Made by a program: the position numbers and the translations under genes. A stretch of DNA of 64,000 nt, from positions 62,001 to 126,000 of the forward strand of contig CAVYXC010000003.1 of the NCBI GenBank assembly GCA_963772515.1, written 5' to 3'. The notes under the pieces are model-generated. The model had not been told where the DNA came from, made no database searches, and was given only the letters and a program-made list of their open reading frames with translations. Of the stretch, positions 18,077 to 27,990 are shown piece by piece (position 1 is the first letter of the stretch; every line of letters begins with the position of its first letter). This DNA comes from JAFAHD01 sp963772515. Its GTDB lineage: Bacteria > Vulcanimicrobiota > Vulcanimicrobiia > Eremiobacterales > Eremiobacteraceae.

Positions 18077-19554
18077 CGGTGCTCGATCTGTTCGACGCGT
18101 CGCGCAGCGCGCGCCCGTCGGCGCTCGCGGTCAACGACGTCAGCTACGACATGCTGCATCGCGGGTCGCTGCGCGTGCTCGGCCGGCTGATCGCGCTCGG
18201 CGTCGGACGCGGGGACCGCATCGCGCTGTACTGCGAGAACCGCACCGGCTTCGTCTACGCGTACCTGGCCGCGCTGCGCCTCGGCGCGATCGTCGTGCCC
18301 GTGAACGTCTTGTACCGCATCGCCGACCTCGAGCACGTGCTGGGGGATGCCGGCGCGCGGCTCGTGGTCGCGAGCTCGCAGACCAGCACGCACGTGACGC
18401 AGCTTGGCGGCGGCTATGAGATCCTCGACATGTCGGACGTCGAAGCCTGGGCGGACGACGCAGCGCTGCCGGCCGCAGCAGCGTCGCGCGATCCCGACGA
18501 TGACGATATCGCCGCGATCATCTATACGAGCGGCACCACGGGGCGCAGCAAAGGTGCGATGCTCACCCACGCCAACCTTGCGGCGATCTGTGCGAGCATC
18601 ATCACGGCCTGGCGCTGGAGCGAGCGCGACACGCTGTTGATCTCGCTACCGCTTTTCCACGTCCACGGCTTGTGTGCTGCGCTCAACTCATCGCTTGCCG
18701 CCGGCGGGCGCATCATCATCCACGAACGCTTCGATGCCGCGGCGACCCTATCGGCCATGCGCGAGAGCGCCGTCACGATGTTCTTCGGCGTGCCCACGAT
18801 GTACGTGCGGCTGCTCGAGCAGGTGGCCGACGCCCCGCCCCCGGCGCTTCGGCTGTGGGTGTCGGGTTCGGCCGCACTCTCGGCGGACCTGTACGGCGCG
18901 TTTCAGGCGCGTTTCGGCGCGCAGATCCTCGAACGCTACGGCGCGACCGAGTTCGGCTTTGCCCTCACCAACCGATTCGGCGGCCCGCGAGTCGCGGGCA
19001 GCGTCGGCGTGCCGTTCCCAGCGATGCGGGTGCGCATCGTCGCGCCCGGTGCGGCGGTGCTGGTCGCGCCAGGCGAGGTCGGGGAACTGCTCGTCGCCGG
19101 CCCCTCGCTCTTCAAAGGATATTGGAAGAATCCCGAGGCGACCGCAGCCGCGTTCCTGACCGACGAGGAGGGCACGCGCTGGTATCGCAGCGGCGATCTC
19201 GCAATGTACGACGAGGGGCACTGTGTCTATCGTATCGTGGGGCGCTTGAAGGAGCTGATCATCACCGGCGGCTTCAACGTGTACCCGCGCGAGATCGAGA
19301 TCGAGATCGATCAGTTCCCTGCGGTGAAGGCGAGCGCAGTCGTCGGCCTGCCGGACCGCGCGCGCGGCGAGCTGCCGGTCGCCTTCGTGGAAGCGCATGA
19401 AGGCTTTAACGCGGAGGCGCTGCTCGACCATCTGCGCGCCCGCGTCGCGAGTTTTAAGGTGCCCAAGCAGATCATCGTCATCGACGCCCTGCCGCGCAAC
19501 GCGCTCGGCAAAATCGAGAAGCACAGGCTTCGCGAGCGCCTTCCCCGCTCGTGA
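18073..19554 (+). CDS. AMP-dependent acyl-CoA synthetase, MatB-like
   Basis: ANL-superfamily ligase of 493 residues that adenylates a carboxylic acid and transfers it to CoA. Motifs: IIYTSGTTGRSKGAM (A3, about 152-166), PLFHVHGLCAALNSSL, ERYGATEFG (A5, about 290), and YRSGDLAMYDEGHCVYR (A7, about 372-388), and GKIEKHRLRER with the A10 lysine near the end. HVHGL and the ERYGxTE region resemble malonyl-CoA synthetases, but the substrate is not settled. GTG 18073 overlaps livF, so uptake and CoA activation of one carboxylate seem to be coupled. Confidence 0.9.
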   Translation: MTVLDLFDASRSARPSALAVNDVSYDMLHRGSLRVLGRLIALGVGRGDRIALYCENRTGFVYAYLAALRLGAIVVPVNVLYRIADLEHVLGDAGARLVVASSQTSTHVTQLGGGYEILDMSDVEAWADDAALPAAAASRDPDDDDIAAIIYTSGTTGRSKGAMLTHANLAAICASIITAWRWSERDTLLISLPLFHVHGLCAALNSSLAAGGRIIIHERFDAAATLSAMRESAVTMFFGVPTMYVRLLEQVADAPPPALRLWVSGSAALSADLYGAFQARFGAQILERYGATEFGFALTNRFGGPRVAGSVGVPFPAMRVRIVAPGAAVLVAPGEVGELLVAGPSLFKGYWKNPEATAAAFLTDEEGTRWYRSGDLAMYDEGHCVYRIVGRLKELIITGGFNVYPREIEIEIDQFPAVKASAVVGLPDRARGELPVAFVEAHEGFNAEALLDHLRARVASFKVPKQIIVIDALPRNALGKIEKHRLRERLPRS

Positions 19555-19624
19555 GCTGGCCCGCGGCCACTTATAAGGGATGTTCACAGGTTTATCTATA
19601 ACTGGGATGACACAATAGCTTGGT

Positions 19625-20911
19625 ATGCCAAGAAGAGCGTCCCGGAAATTGGAACTGAAGTCTAACCATAAAAGGAGTGCGAGGGCAGCGTGGCTGGCTG
19701 CATCGATTCTCGTCCTCGCGCCAGGTTGCTCGCACACCGCGACCACACTCAAAACGCCGGCTCCCATCGTGCCCACTGAGAAAACGGCGGTCCGGACGGT
19801 CCAGCCGGTCGTGTCGTTGTCGGGCCTTGTGGCGCCACTGCAAAATGTCGCGATCACTAGCGATCTGACCGAGCCCGCCGCCGCCGTACTGGTCAACGAG
19901 GGCGACGTCGTGCGCCAAGGACAGCTGCTCGCACGCCTTTCCGTCACCGATCTTCAGGCGCAACTCGACGCCGCGGATCGCGCGGCGGCCGAGGCCGACG
20001 CGAAAATCACGCAGACGAGGTACCAGGCGCAGTATGCGATCGCGTCGGGCGGCGATCAGGTGCGCAGCGCGCAGGCGCAGCTCGACCTCGCCGAGAGCAC
20101 GCTGCACCGCGATCAACAGCTGTTGAGCCAAGGATTCATCTCCGCGCAAGACGTGCAGACGCAGCAGACGACGGTCGCCGCCGCACAAGCCGCGCTCGCG
20201 ACCGCGAAAGAGAACCAGTCTGCCAACGGCGATCAGCGCGCGGGATTGCAGCAGGCGAACATCCAGGCCGCGATCGCGGCGGCGGCCTCCGCGCACGCGC
20301 AGGCTGAATCCGTGCAGGCGCAGATCGCCAAGGCGACGATCGTAGCGCCCGTCGACGCGGTCGTCGTCAACCGCAACATCAACCCGGGCGAGTATCCGGG
20401 TACGCGTCAGATCTTCACGCTGCAAGAGATCTCAAGCGTCTATGCCGCGCTCAATGCGTTCGGCGGCCAGATCGCGGGGATTCCCAAAGGCGCGACGGTC
20501 ACGCTTAGCTCGGTCGCGGTGCCGGGTCAGCGCTTTGCCGCCAAAGTCGTCGCCGTGCTGCCGCCGACCTCGCCGACCGCTGCGGGTTTCATCGTCAAAG
20601 TCGTGATCCCGAATCCGAAGCGCGCGTTGCTGCCCGGTATGACGGTGGCGGCGAACATCGCCAAGTCGAGCGTCAGCGGCGTCACCGTACCCGTCGGCGC
20701 GTTCATCGACGACACGCATCACACGCTGTACACGGTCGACGACAACGATACCGTGCATATCTCGCAGGTCGTCGAGATCGCCCGCAGCTCGCGCTATTCG
20801 GTCGTGCAAGGCCTACCGAGCGGCGTGTCGGTCGTCACCGACGGCACGCTTGCCATCTCGGACGGACAACAGGTCCAGCTCGCGAGCGGCCAGGCGGCGA
20901 TGACGCACTGA
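19625..20911 (+). CDS. RND efflux periplasmic adaptor (membrane fusion) lipoprotein
   Basis: Adaptor linking an inner-membrane RND pump to an outer-membrane channel. Lipobox LAPGC places the lipidated cysteine at residue 35. The barrel/lipoyl half-motif around VNEGDVVRQGQLLARLSV is followed by a long Gln/Ala alpha-hairpin (about residues 110-235), the second lipoyl half (KATIVAPVDAVVVNRNINPG) and beta-barrel domains. 428 residues. Two bases separate it from the pump gene. No outer-membrane factor gene is adjacent. Confidence 0.93.
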   Translation: MPRRASRKLELKSNHKRSARAAWLAASILVLAPGCSHTATTLKTPAPIVPTEKTAVRTVQPVVSLSGLVAPLQNVAITSDLTEPAAAVLVNEGDVVRQGQLLARLSVTDLQAQLDAADRAAAEADAKITQTRYQAQYAIASGGDQVRSAQAQLDLAESTLHRDQQLLSQGFISAQDVQTQQTTVAAAQAALATAKENQSANGDQRAGLQQANIQAAIAAAASAHAQAESVQAQIAKATIVAPVDAVVVNRNINPGEYPGTRQIFTLQEISSVYAALNAFGGQIAGIPKGATVTLSSVAVPGQRFAAKVVAVLPPTSPTAAGFIVKVVIPNPKRALLPGMTVAANIAKSSVSGVTVPVGAFIDDTHHTLYTVDDNDTVHISQVVEIARSSRYSVVQGLPSGVSVVTDGTLAISDGQQVQLASGQAAMTH

Positions 20912-20912
20912 T

Positions 20913-23900
20913 ATGTGGCTGACCCGCCTCTTCGTCCAGCGTCCGGCGCTTGTCTTCGTGATGATCGTGTTCATCTCGATCGCGGGCATCATCTCGTACT
21001 TGACCATCACGCAGCAGCAGTTCCCGAACGTCGATTTGCCGACGGTCACGGTGCAGGTCAATTACCCAGGCGCGTCGCCGACCGAGATGCGCGACAACAT
21101 CGCCCGGCCCATTGAGGATCAGATCGCCGGTGCTCCCGATCTGAACGTCATCAACACGACGGTGTTGCAAGGCCGCGCCACCATCTCTGCCGTCTTCAAC
21201 TTGGGCGCGAACGTCAACACGTCGCTGGTCGAAGTGCAGCGTCGCGTGCAGGCCGCTCAATCGCAATTGCCCACCGATCTGCGCTCGCCCACGATCTCGA
21301 CAGTCGACCCGGGGCAGTCGACGGTCGTAACGCTTGGGGTCGCGTCGCGCACCTACTCGGTCGCGGGCCTTTCCGACCTGGTGAACAATCAGATCATCCC
21401 CATCCTCGAACAAGTCGATGGTGTAGGTTTCGTGAACGCCAACGGAACTGTGACCCCGTCTTTTCAGGTGACGGTTGAGCCGGCGGCGCTGGAGGCGGGC
21501 GGCTACTCGATCAACGACATCGTCAACACCTTGGCGAACAACAACTTACGCCAGCCGGGTGGCATCATCTACCAGCCGGGGCGCGAGACGACGGTCGACG
21601 TGCGCGGCGACATCCAGTCGCCCGAAGGCGTGGCGAACCTCCCGCTGCTGCTCAGCGGGCAGACCCAGTCGGCGCCGGCCGGCTCGCCCGGCGTCAACCC
21701 GTGGTCGAACACGTCGGGCGTGGTCCGCATCGGCGACGTCGCGTCCGTGACCGACGGCTACGAGGAGCGGCGCGTCTTCGCATACGTCAACGGTGCGCTG
21801 CGCGTGTTCCTTCAGGTGCAAAAGACCACCCAAGCGAACGAGGTCTCGACCTCCGATAACGTGCTGAAGATTCTCCCGCGGCTGCACGCGCAGTTTCCGG
21901 GCGTCGACTTCTCGGTGGTCAACATCCAAGCGACCTATACGCGGCAACAGATCGACGGCGTTTTGCACACGCTGATGGAGGGCATCGCGTTGACCGCGGT
22001 GGTCATGCTCTTCTTCCTCGGGTCGTGGCGCAGCGCGGTGGTCGTCATGGTGGCGATTCCGACGTCGCTACTGATCACGTTGTGCGTGATGAAGCTGGCC
22101 AACTTCACCATCGACACGATCTCGCTGCTGGCGATGACGCTGGTTGTCGGCATCCTCGTGGACGATTCGATCGTCGTATTGGAGAATATCGAACGACATC
22201 ACAGGGAGGGCGAGCCGCCGCTATGGGCGGCGATCAACGGCCGCTCCGAGATCGGGTTTGCCGCGATCGTGATCACGCTGGTCGACGTCGTGGTCTTCTT
22301 GCCGATCGCGTTCTTGCCCGGCATCGTCGGCAAATTCTTGTCCGAATTCGCGCTGGTCGTCGTGGTCGCGACGCTCACGTCGCTGTGGACGTCGTTCACG
22401 GTAACGCCGACGCTGGCCGGCCGGTGGTCGTTGCTGAGCAAGTGGACCCCGTGGCCGATCATGCGCAAATTCGAGGAGTGGTTCGAGCGCGCGCGTGTGG
22501 CCTACGCTGAGTACATCCTACCTGCCGGGTTGGCACGCCCGGCGATGGTGGTCGCGATCGCGGTGGGCTCGCTGATCCTCGCGATCTCGCTGGTGCCGCT
22601 GGGCGTGCTTGGTTTTACGTTCATCCCGCCTGTCGATCGCGGTGAGATTTTCATCCAGATCACCTTCCCGCCGGGCACGCCGCTGACGACGACCGATGCC
22701 GCCGTGCGCCAGGTCAACACGGTTGCGCTCCAGGTGCCCGATGCCAAGGCGATCACCGGCGTCTCGGGTGCGTACTCGTCGCCGTTCGGCGGTTTCCTCA
22801 GCGAAGGTAACGTCGGGCAGGTCCATCTCTTTCTTAACGACAGGCGCAGCCATTCGACCGACTATTGGGTGAACTACCTCAAGGGTAAGCTCCGCTCGAT
22901 GATACCATCCGCGACGATCGTAGTCATTCCAGCGACGAGCACTGGGGGCGGCAACGCGCAGCCGATCGACTATTTGGTCACGAGCCTCCAGGGCGACCCG
23001 CTGCCCTACGCGCAGCAGGTCTACGACATCCTGCGCAAGATACCGGGCGTCACCAACGCCACGAGCTCGGGCCAGCAGCTCGCGCCGCAAGTCGAGGTGA
23101 CGTTCGACAAGGCGTCGGCTAAGGCGCTTGGCATCAGCGTCGGCGCCGCATCCACCGCTATTCGCGCGGCGCTCGGCGGAGCGGTCGCGACGCAGATCGA
23201 GGCTGCGAACGGCCTCAAGGACGTGCAGGTGATCTATCCGCTGCAGGACCGCACGAACCTCGACGCCATCGGCCAGATCGCGGTGCGCGCGAGTGACGGA
23301 ACCCTAGGCCGCGTCGGCGACGTGGCTACGCTGACGTGGGCGCCGACGCAGCTCGTCATCACGCGCGTCAACCGCCAGACCGTGATCCACGTGACCTCTA
23401 ACGTGGCAGCCGGGTACGCGCTTTCCAACGTGCAGCGCGACTTCAACAAGCAGCTGCAAAACCTGCACCTGCCTGCCTTCGTTTCCGTGCGCGCGAACCC
23501 GAACGGCAACCAGCAGAATCTCAAAGATACCGTGACCGGGATGGCTGCGGCGCTCGCGTTGTCATTTGTGCTCGTCTACCTGCTCATGGTCGCGCTCTAT
23601 AATAACTACTCGACGCCGTTCATCATCATGTTCTCGGTGCCGGTCGCATCGGTGGGCGCCATCGGCGCGCTGGCGCTGACCGGCCAGACGCTCAACCTCT
23701 TTTCGCTGATCGGCACGGTGATGCTGGTGGGGCTTGTGTCCAAGAACGGCATCCTGCTGGTGGATTATGCCAATACGCTGCGCCGGCGCGGCTATGCCAA
23801 ACTGGAGGCGCTGCGCCAAAGCGCGCGCGTCCGGTTCCGGCCGATCGTGATGACGACGGCATCCATGATCGCAGGAATGACGCCGCTGGCGCTCGGGCTC

Positions 23901-24182
23901 GTACAGGGCTCGCAAGTGCGTCAGAGCCTTGGTATCGTCGTCATCGGCGGTCTCTTGAGCTCGCTGCTGCTGACGTTGGTGCTCGTGCCCGTCGCGTACA
24001 TGCGCTTCGCGCCCGAACGGCTGCCACAAGAAGAAGACCTGCCTCCGGAGCACCACGACGGTTCGCCGCACGCTCCGCCAGGCGGCCTCGAGGCCGCGTT
24101 GGACAGCATACCATCGGGTAATGGCGGATTTGTGCCACCCGACGACGTTCCGAGGACCTCCGCGCCCCGATCGCCGCAATAA
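20913..24182 (+). CDS. RND family efflux transporter, inner-membrane subunit (HAE1 type)
   Basis: Proton-driven trimeric pump of 1089 residues related to AcrB/MdtBC. It opens MWLTRLFVQRPALVFVMIV. The proton-relay pair is present in helix 4 (GILVDDSIVVLENIERHH, the two Asp) and the partner Lys in helix 10 (VGLVSKNGILLVDYAN). Two large periplasmic loops separate the helix bundles. The C-terminal about 50 residues are hydrophilic and Pro/Glu-rich. It forms a two-gene operon with the adaptor. Confidence 0.96.
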   Translation: MWLTRLFVQRPALVFVMIVFISIAGIISYLTITQQQFPNVDLPTVTVQVNYPGASPTEMRDNIARPIEDQIAGAPDLNVINTTVLQGRATISAVFNLGANVNTSLVEVQRRVQAAQSQLPTDLRSPTISTVDPGQSTVVTLGVASRTYSVAGLSDLVNNQIIPILEQVDGVGFVNANGTVTPSFQVTVEPAALEAGGYSINDIVNTLANNNLRQPGGIIYQPGRETTVDVRGDIQSPEGVANLPLLLSGQTQSAPAGSPGVNPWSNTSGVVRIGDVASVTDGYEERRVFAYVNGALRVFLQVQKTTQANEVSTSDNVLKILPRLHAQFPGVDFSVVNIQATYTRQQIDGVLHTLMEGIALTAVVMLFFLGSWRSAVVVMVAIPTSLLITLCVMKLANFTIDTISLLAMTLVVGILVDDSIVVLENIERHHREGEPPLWAAINGRSEIGFAAIVITLVDVVVFLPIAFLPGIVGKFLSEFALVVVVATLTSLWTSFTVTPTLAGRWSLLSKWTPWPIMRKFEEWFERARVAYAEYILPAGLARPAMVVAIAVGSLILAISLVPLGVLGFTFIPPVDRGEIFIQITFPPGTPLTTTDAAVRQVNTVALQVPDAKAITGVSGAYSSPFGGFLSEGNVGQVHLFLNDRRSHSTDYWVNYLKGKLRSMIPSATIVVIPATSTGGGNAQPIDYLVTSLQGDPLPYAQQVYDILRKIPGVTNATSSGQQLAPQVEVTFDKASAKALGISVGAASTAIRAALGGAVATQIEAANGLKDVQVIYPLQDRTNLDAIGQIAVRASDGTLGRVGDVATLTWAPTQLVITRVNRQTVIHVTSNVAAGYALSNVQRDFNKQLQNLHLPAFVSVRANPNGNQQNLKDTVTGMAAALALSFVLVYLLMVALYNNYSTPFIIMFSVPVASVGAIGALALTGQTLNLFSLIGTVMLVGLVSKNGILLVDYANTLRRRGYAKLEALRQSARVRFRPIVMTTASMIAGMTPLALGLVQGSQVRQSLGIVVIGGLLSSLLLTLVLVPVAYMRFAPERLPQEEDLPPEHHDGSPHAPPGGLEAALDSIPSGNGGFVPPDDVPRTSAPRSPQ

Positions 24183-24205
24183 CGCGCTCAACGTCCGGCG
24201 CAAGG

Positions 24206-24244
24206 TAGCCCGCGCGCCGAGTGCAAAGACCGGCGCACGGGCTA
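24206..24244 (+). repeat. Strong hairpin before the BNR-repeat gene
   Basis: TAGCCCG-C-GCGCCG (24206-24219) pairs with CGGCGC-A-CGGGCTA (24231-24244), 13 pairs with one mismatch and an 11-base loop. No T-tract follows. It ends 4 bases before the AAGGAG ribosome site, so it could terminate or insulate the RND transcript or affect translation of the next gene. Confidence 0.5.
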
Positions 24245-24258
24245 TATAAGGAGTGTTG

Positions 24259-25370
<1,112 letters not shown>

Positions 25371-25374
<4 letters not shown>

Positions 25375-25667
25375 TCAGAGTTGTCCTGCCGGCTCATCTG
25401 CGAACGATTGCGCAGGTCAATGGCGAGGTCGCGCTCGAGGTCGCCGGCCAACCCACGCAGCGCTCCGTGCTCGACGCGCTCGAGGCCTCCTATCCCACGC
25501 TGCGCGGCACCATCCGCGATCACGTGACGCAGCAACGCAGGGCGTTCGTGCGCTTCTTCGCATGCGAACAGGACTTGTCGCACGAGTCGCCCGACGCGCC
25601 GCTGCCCAGCGCCGTGGCGGCCGGCACTGAACCCTTTATGGTCGTCGGCGCGTTGGCCGGCGGCTAG
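25371..25667 (+). CDS. MoaD/ThiS family ubiquitin-like protein
   Basis: 98 residues with the beta-grasp pattern: a first strand IRVVLPAHLR, the VAGQPTQRSVLDALEASYPTL helix, and the C-terminal ending LAGG. The terminal Gly-Gly is the site that is adenylated and thiocarboxylated in MoaD and ThiS. GTG 25371 overlaps the upstream stop (GTGA), so it is made together with the propeller protein. No moa or thi genes are near, so a role in sulfur transfer to another product, or as a protein modifier, is open. Confidence 0.82.
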
Positions 25668-25709
25668 GAAGTCGACCCCCGCATTCACCACAACTACGGG
25701 AGAAAAGAA

Positions 25710-25982
25710 ATGCCGAGATACATGGTAGAGCGCACGTTTCCTAAGGGGTTGCGGATTCCGACCAACGAGGAAGGCGCTACCGCGTGTCTGACGGTCGTGG
25801 GCGCGAACGCGCACGAGGGTGTCACCTGGGTGCATTCGTACGTCAACACCGACAAGACCAAGACGTATTGCATCTATGACGGGCCGAGCGAAGCCGCCGT
25901 GCGCAAAGCTGCGGTTGCGACCGATCTGCCGGTCGACAGCGTGACCGAGGTCCGGGTGCTCGACCCATACTTCTACCATTAA
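25710..25982 (+). CDS. DUF4242 small protein
   Basis: 90 residues, opening MPRYMVERTFP and containing TWVHSYVNTDKTKTYCIYDGPSEAAVRKAA, the DUF4242 pattern. A Streptomyces member binds nickel, but the biological role is unknown. A GGAGAAAAG-type ribosome site precedes ATG 25710. Confidence 0.85.
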   Translation: MPRYMVERTFPKGLRIPTNEEGATACLTVVGANAHEGVTWVHSYVNTDKTKTYCIYDGPSEAAVRKAAVATDLPVDSVTEVRVLDPYFYH

Positions 25983-25995
25983 ATCGACCGCTTCC

Positions 25996-26418
25996 GTGGG
26001 ACAGCTCCAGGCGTTGCTCGACGATACACCGTTCAGCCGTATGCTCGGCATGCGCGTTGAGAGCGCCGGCGATGGGACGTGCCGCGTCAGCGTGCCGTTC
26101 AATCCGCAACTCGAGCGCCCTGGCAACATCGTCGCCGGCCTCGTCTCAGTGACCGCTGCGGATGTCGCCGTCTGGCTGGCCATCAAGACGCGTCTGGGCA
26201 TGGATGACGCGTCGGTCACGGCCGACATGAGCACGAGTTTTGTCGCACCTTTGGTCCATGCCACATTGTATTGCGACGCGGCGATCACGAAGATCGGACG
26301 TTCCCTCATCTACGGCACCGCGCGCTGCGAAGACGAGTCGGGCAGAACGCTGGCCCAGCACATCATCACGTACGCGCGCTTGGTGCACCACGCAGCAACC
26401 GAGCCGGCCCGCGGCTAA
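25996..26418 (+). CDS. PaaI-type hotdog-fold thioesterase
   Basis: 140 residues of the hotdog superfamily: FSRMLGMRVESAGDGTCRV, NPQLERPGNIVAGLVSVTAADVAVWLA (central helix) and ADMSTSFVAP. PaaI-like proteins hydrolyse acyl-CoA thioesters. The start at GTG 25996 fits the length of relatives. It ends 9 bases before the first reductase of the PHA cluster and may be part of that operon. Confidence 0.8.
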   Translation: MGQLQALLDDTPFSRMLGMRVESAGDGTCRVSVPFNPQLERPGNIVAGLVSVTAADVAVWLAIKTRLGMDDASVTADMSTSFVAPLVHATLYCDAAITKIGRSLIYGTARCEDESGRTLAQHIITYARLVHHAATEPARG

Positions 26419-26427
26419 CTAGCACGT

Positions 26428-27168
26428 ATGTTAAAAGGACGCGTCGCAATCGTTACGGGCGGTACCCGCGGGATCGGCGCCGCGATCGCCGAGATGCTCG
26501 CCAAAGATGGCGCCCACGTCGCTGCCGGTTATAGCAGGGACGAGGATTCCGCGCGGGCATTCAAAGGCAAGATCGAAAGCGCGGGCGCGTCCGTCTCGGT
26601 TCATCAGGGCCGCGTCGACGAACCTGATCATTGCCGGCGCGTCGTGCAAGAGGTGCTCGCCGATCACGGACGCGTCGACTTTCTCGTCAACAATGCCGGC
26701 ATCACGATCGACAAGACCGTACGCAAGATGACGGAAGAAGAATGGCGCCAGGTCATCGCCGTCAATCTGTTCGGCGCTTTCCACATGACCAAAGCGGTGC
26801 TCGAGCACATGATCGAGCGCGGCAGCGGCCGCATCGTCAACATCAGCTCGGTGATCGGCGAGACCGGCAACATCGGCCAGGCGAACTACGCGGCCTCGAA
26901 GGCGGGTCTATTCGGATTCAGCAAGAGCCTCGCCCTCGAGATGGCGCAGCGTGGCATCACGGTGAATTGCGTGGCGCCTGGATTCATCGGGACCGAGATG
27001 GTCAACGCGATTCCCAAAGCCGCGCTCGACAAAGTGATCGAGCGGATACCGCAGCGCCGCCTTGGGACGCCAGAGGAGGTCGCGCGCGTCGTGCGCTTCC
27101 TGATCGACGATGATTCGTCGTACATCACGGGCGCCGTGTACGACGTCAATGGCGGCCTCGACATGTAG
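26428..27168 (+). CDS. phaB: Acetoacetyl-CoA reductase, PhaB/FabG-like (paralog 1)
   Basis: SDR of 246 residues: VTGGTRGIG, NNAGITIDKTVRKMTEEEW, INISS-like NISSVIGETGNIGQANYAASKAG with the catalytic Tyr/Lys, and the family ending YDVNGGLDM. The DKTVRKM and GQANYAASK segments match 3-oxoacyl-CoA/ACP reductases of PHA operons. It would supply (R)-3-hydroxybutyryl-CoA to the synthase downstream. A close paralog follows. Confidence 0.88.
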   Translation: MLKGRVAIVTGGTRGIGAAIAEMLAKDGAHVAAGYSRDEDSARAFKGKIESAGASVSVHQGRVDEPDHCRRVVQEVLADHGRVDFLVNNAGITIDKTVRKMTEEEWRQVIAVNLFGAFHMTKAVLEHMIERGSGRIVNISSVIGETGNIGQANYAASKAGLFGFSKSLALEMAQRGITVNCVAPGFIGTEMVNAIPKAALDKVIERIPQRRLGTPEEVARVVRFLIDDDSSYITGAVYDVNGGLDM

Positions 27169-27214
27169 TAGCGCGTGCTCCGTCGCGCGCCTCTCGAAGG
27201 GGAATACAGCGCCC

Positions 27215-27230
27215 GCTAGGTGAACCTAGC
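27215..27230 (+). repeat. Hairpin immediately before the second reductase start
   Basis: GCTAGGT-GA-ACCTAGC is a perfect 7-bp inverted repeat ending 4 bases before ATG 27235. It occupies the place of the Shine-Dalgarno; the nearest purine-rich site (GAAGGGGAA) is about 30 bases upstream. It could mask or replace a ribosome site. Confidence 0.55.
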
Positions 27231-27234
27231 AGGC

Positions 27235-27990
27235 ATGAGTATTTCGACGCTTGAGAACAGGGTTGGAATCGTCACGGGCGGAGCGCGGGGCATCGGCGCC
27301 GCGATCACCCGGCTGCTCGCCGCCGACGGTGCGACCGTGATCGTCATGGGCCTGGCATCGGACCGCGAACGCACCGAATCGTTGCGCGCTTCGCTCAACG
27401 GCGCCGCGCACAGGGTGACGTTCCGCGAGGGCAACGTCGCTCATTACGAGATGTGCAAGGGCGTGGTCGACGAGGTGCGCGCGCACTACGGACATATCGA
27501 TTTTCTCGTCAACAACGCCGGCATCACGGCGGACCACACGGTTCGCAAGATGACGGTAGAAGAATGGCAAGCGGTCCTGGCGGTGAACCTGTCGGGGCCG
27601 TTTTTTATGATCAAGGCCGTCATCGACCACATGCTCGAGCGCGACTACGGTCGGATCGTGAACATCTCGTCCGTGGTCGGGCATACCGGCAACTTCGGCC
27701 AAGCGAACTACGCGTCGGCGAAAGCGGGCGTGATGGGTCTGACCAAGACCGTCGCGCTCGAGGTCGCGGCCCGCGGGATCACGGTGAACGCGGTGGCGCC
27801 GGGCTTCATCAACACCGACATGGTCGCCGCGATGCCCAAAGCGGCGATCGACGCGGCCATCCAGAAGTCTCCCGAGAGGCGCTTGGGCCAGCCGGAAGAG
27901 GTCGCGCGCGTCGTGCGCTTCCTCTTGGATGAGAGCTCCGGCTACATCACCGGCGCCGTGTATGACGTCAACGGCGGACTGTACATGTGA
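27235..27990 (+). CDS. phaB: Acetoacetyl-CoA reductase, PhaB/FabG-like (paralog 2)
   Basis: 251 residues, plainly a duplicate of the gene before it: VTGGARGIG, NNAGITADHTVRKMTVEEW, NISSVVGHTGNFGQANYASAKAG and YDVNGGLYM at the end. The start at ATG 27235 is chosen over an in-frame GTG at 27220 because homology begins at MSISTLENRVGIVTGG. The TGA overlaps the ATG... of phaC (GTGA, 27987-27990), so the reductase and synthase are coupled. Confidence 0.88.
   Translation: MSISTLENRVGIVTGGARGIGAAITRLLAADGATVIVMGLASDRERTESLRASLNGAAHRVTFREGNVAHYEMCKGVVDEVRAHYGHIDFLVNNAGITADHTVRKMTVEEWQAVLAVNLSGPFFMIKAVIDHMLERDYGRIVNISSVVGHTGNFGQANYASAKAGVMGLTKTVALEVAARGITVNAVAPGFINTDMVAAMPKAAIDAAIQKSPERRLGQPEEVARVVRFLLDESSGYITGAVYDVNGGLYM

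Noticed and set aside
18748..19947. A 399-codon leftward frame over the acyl-CoA synthetase
   Set aside because: Antisense shadow of a high-GC gene; the plus strand shows complete ANL motifs.
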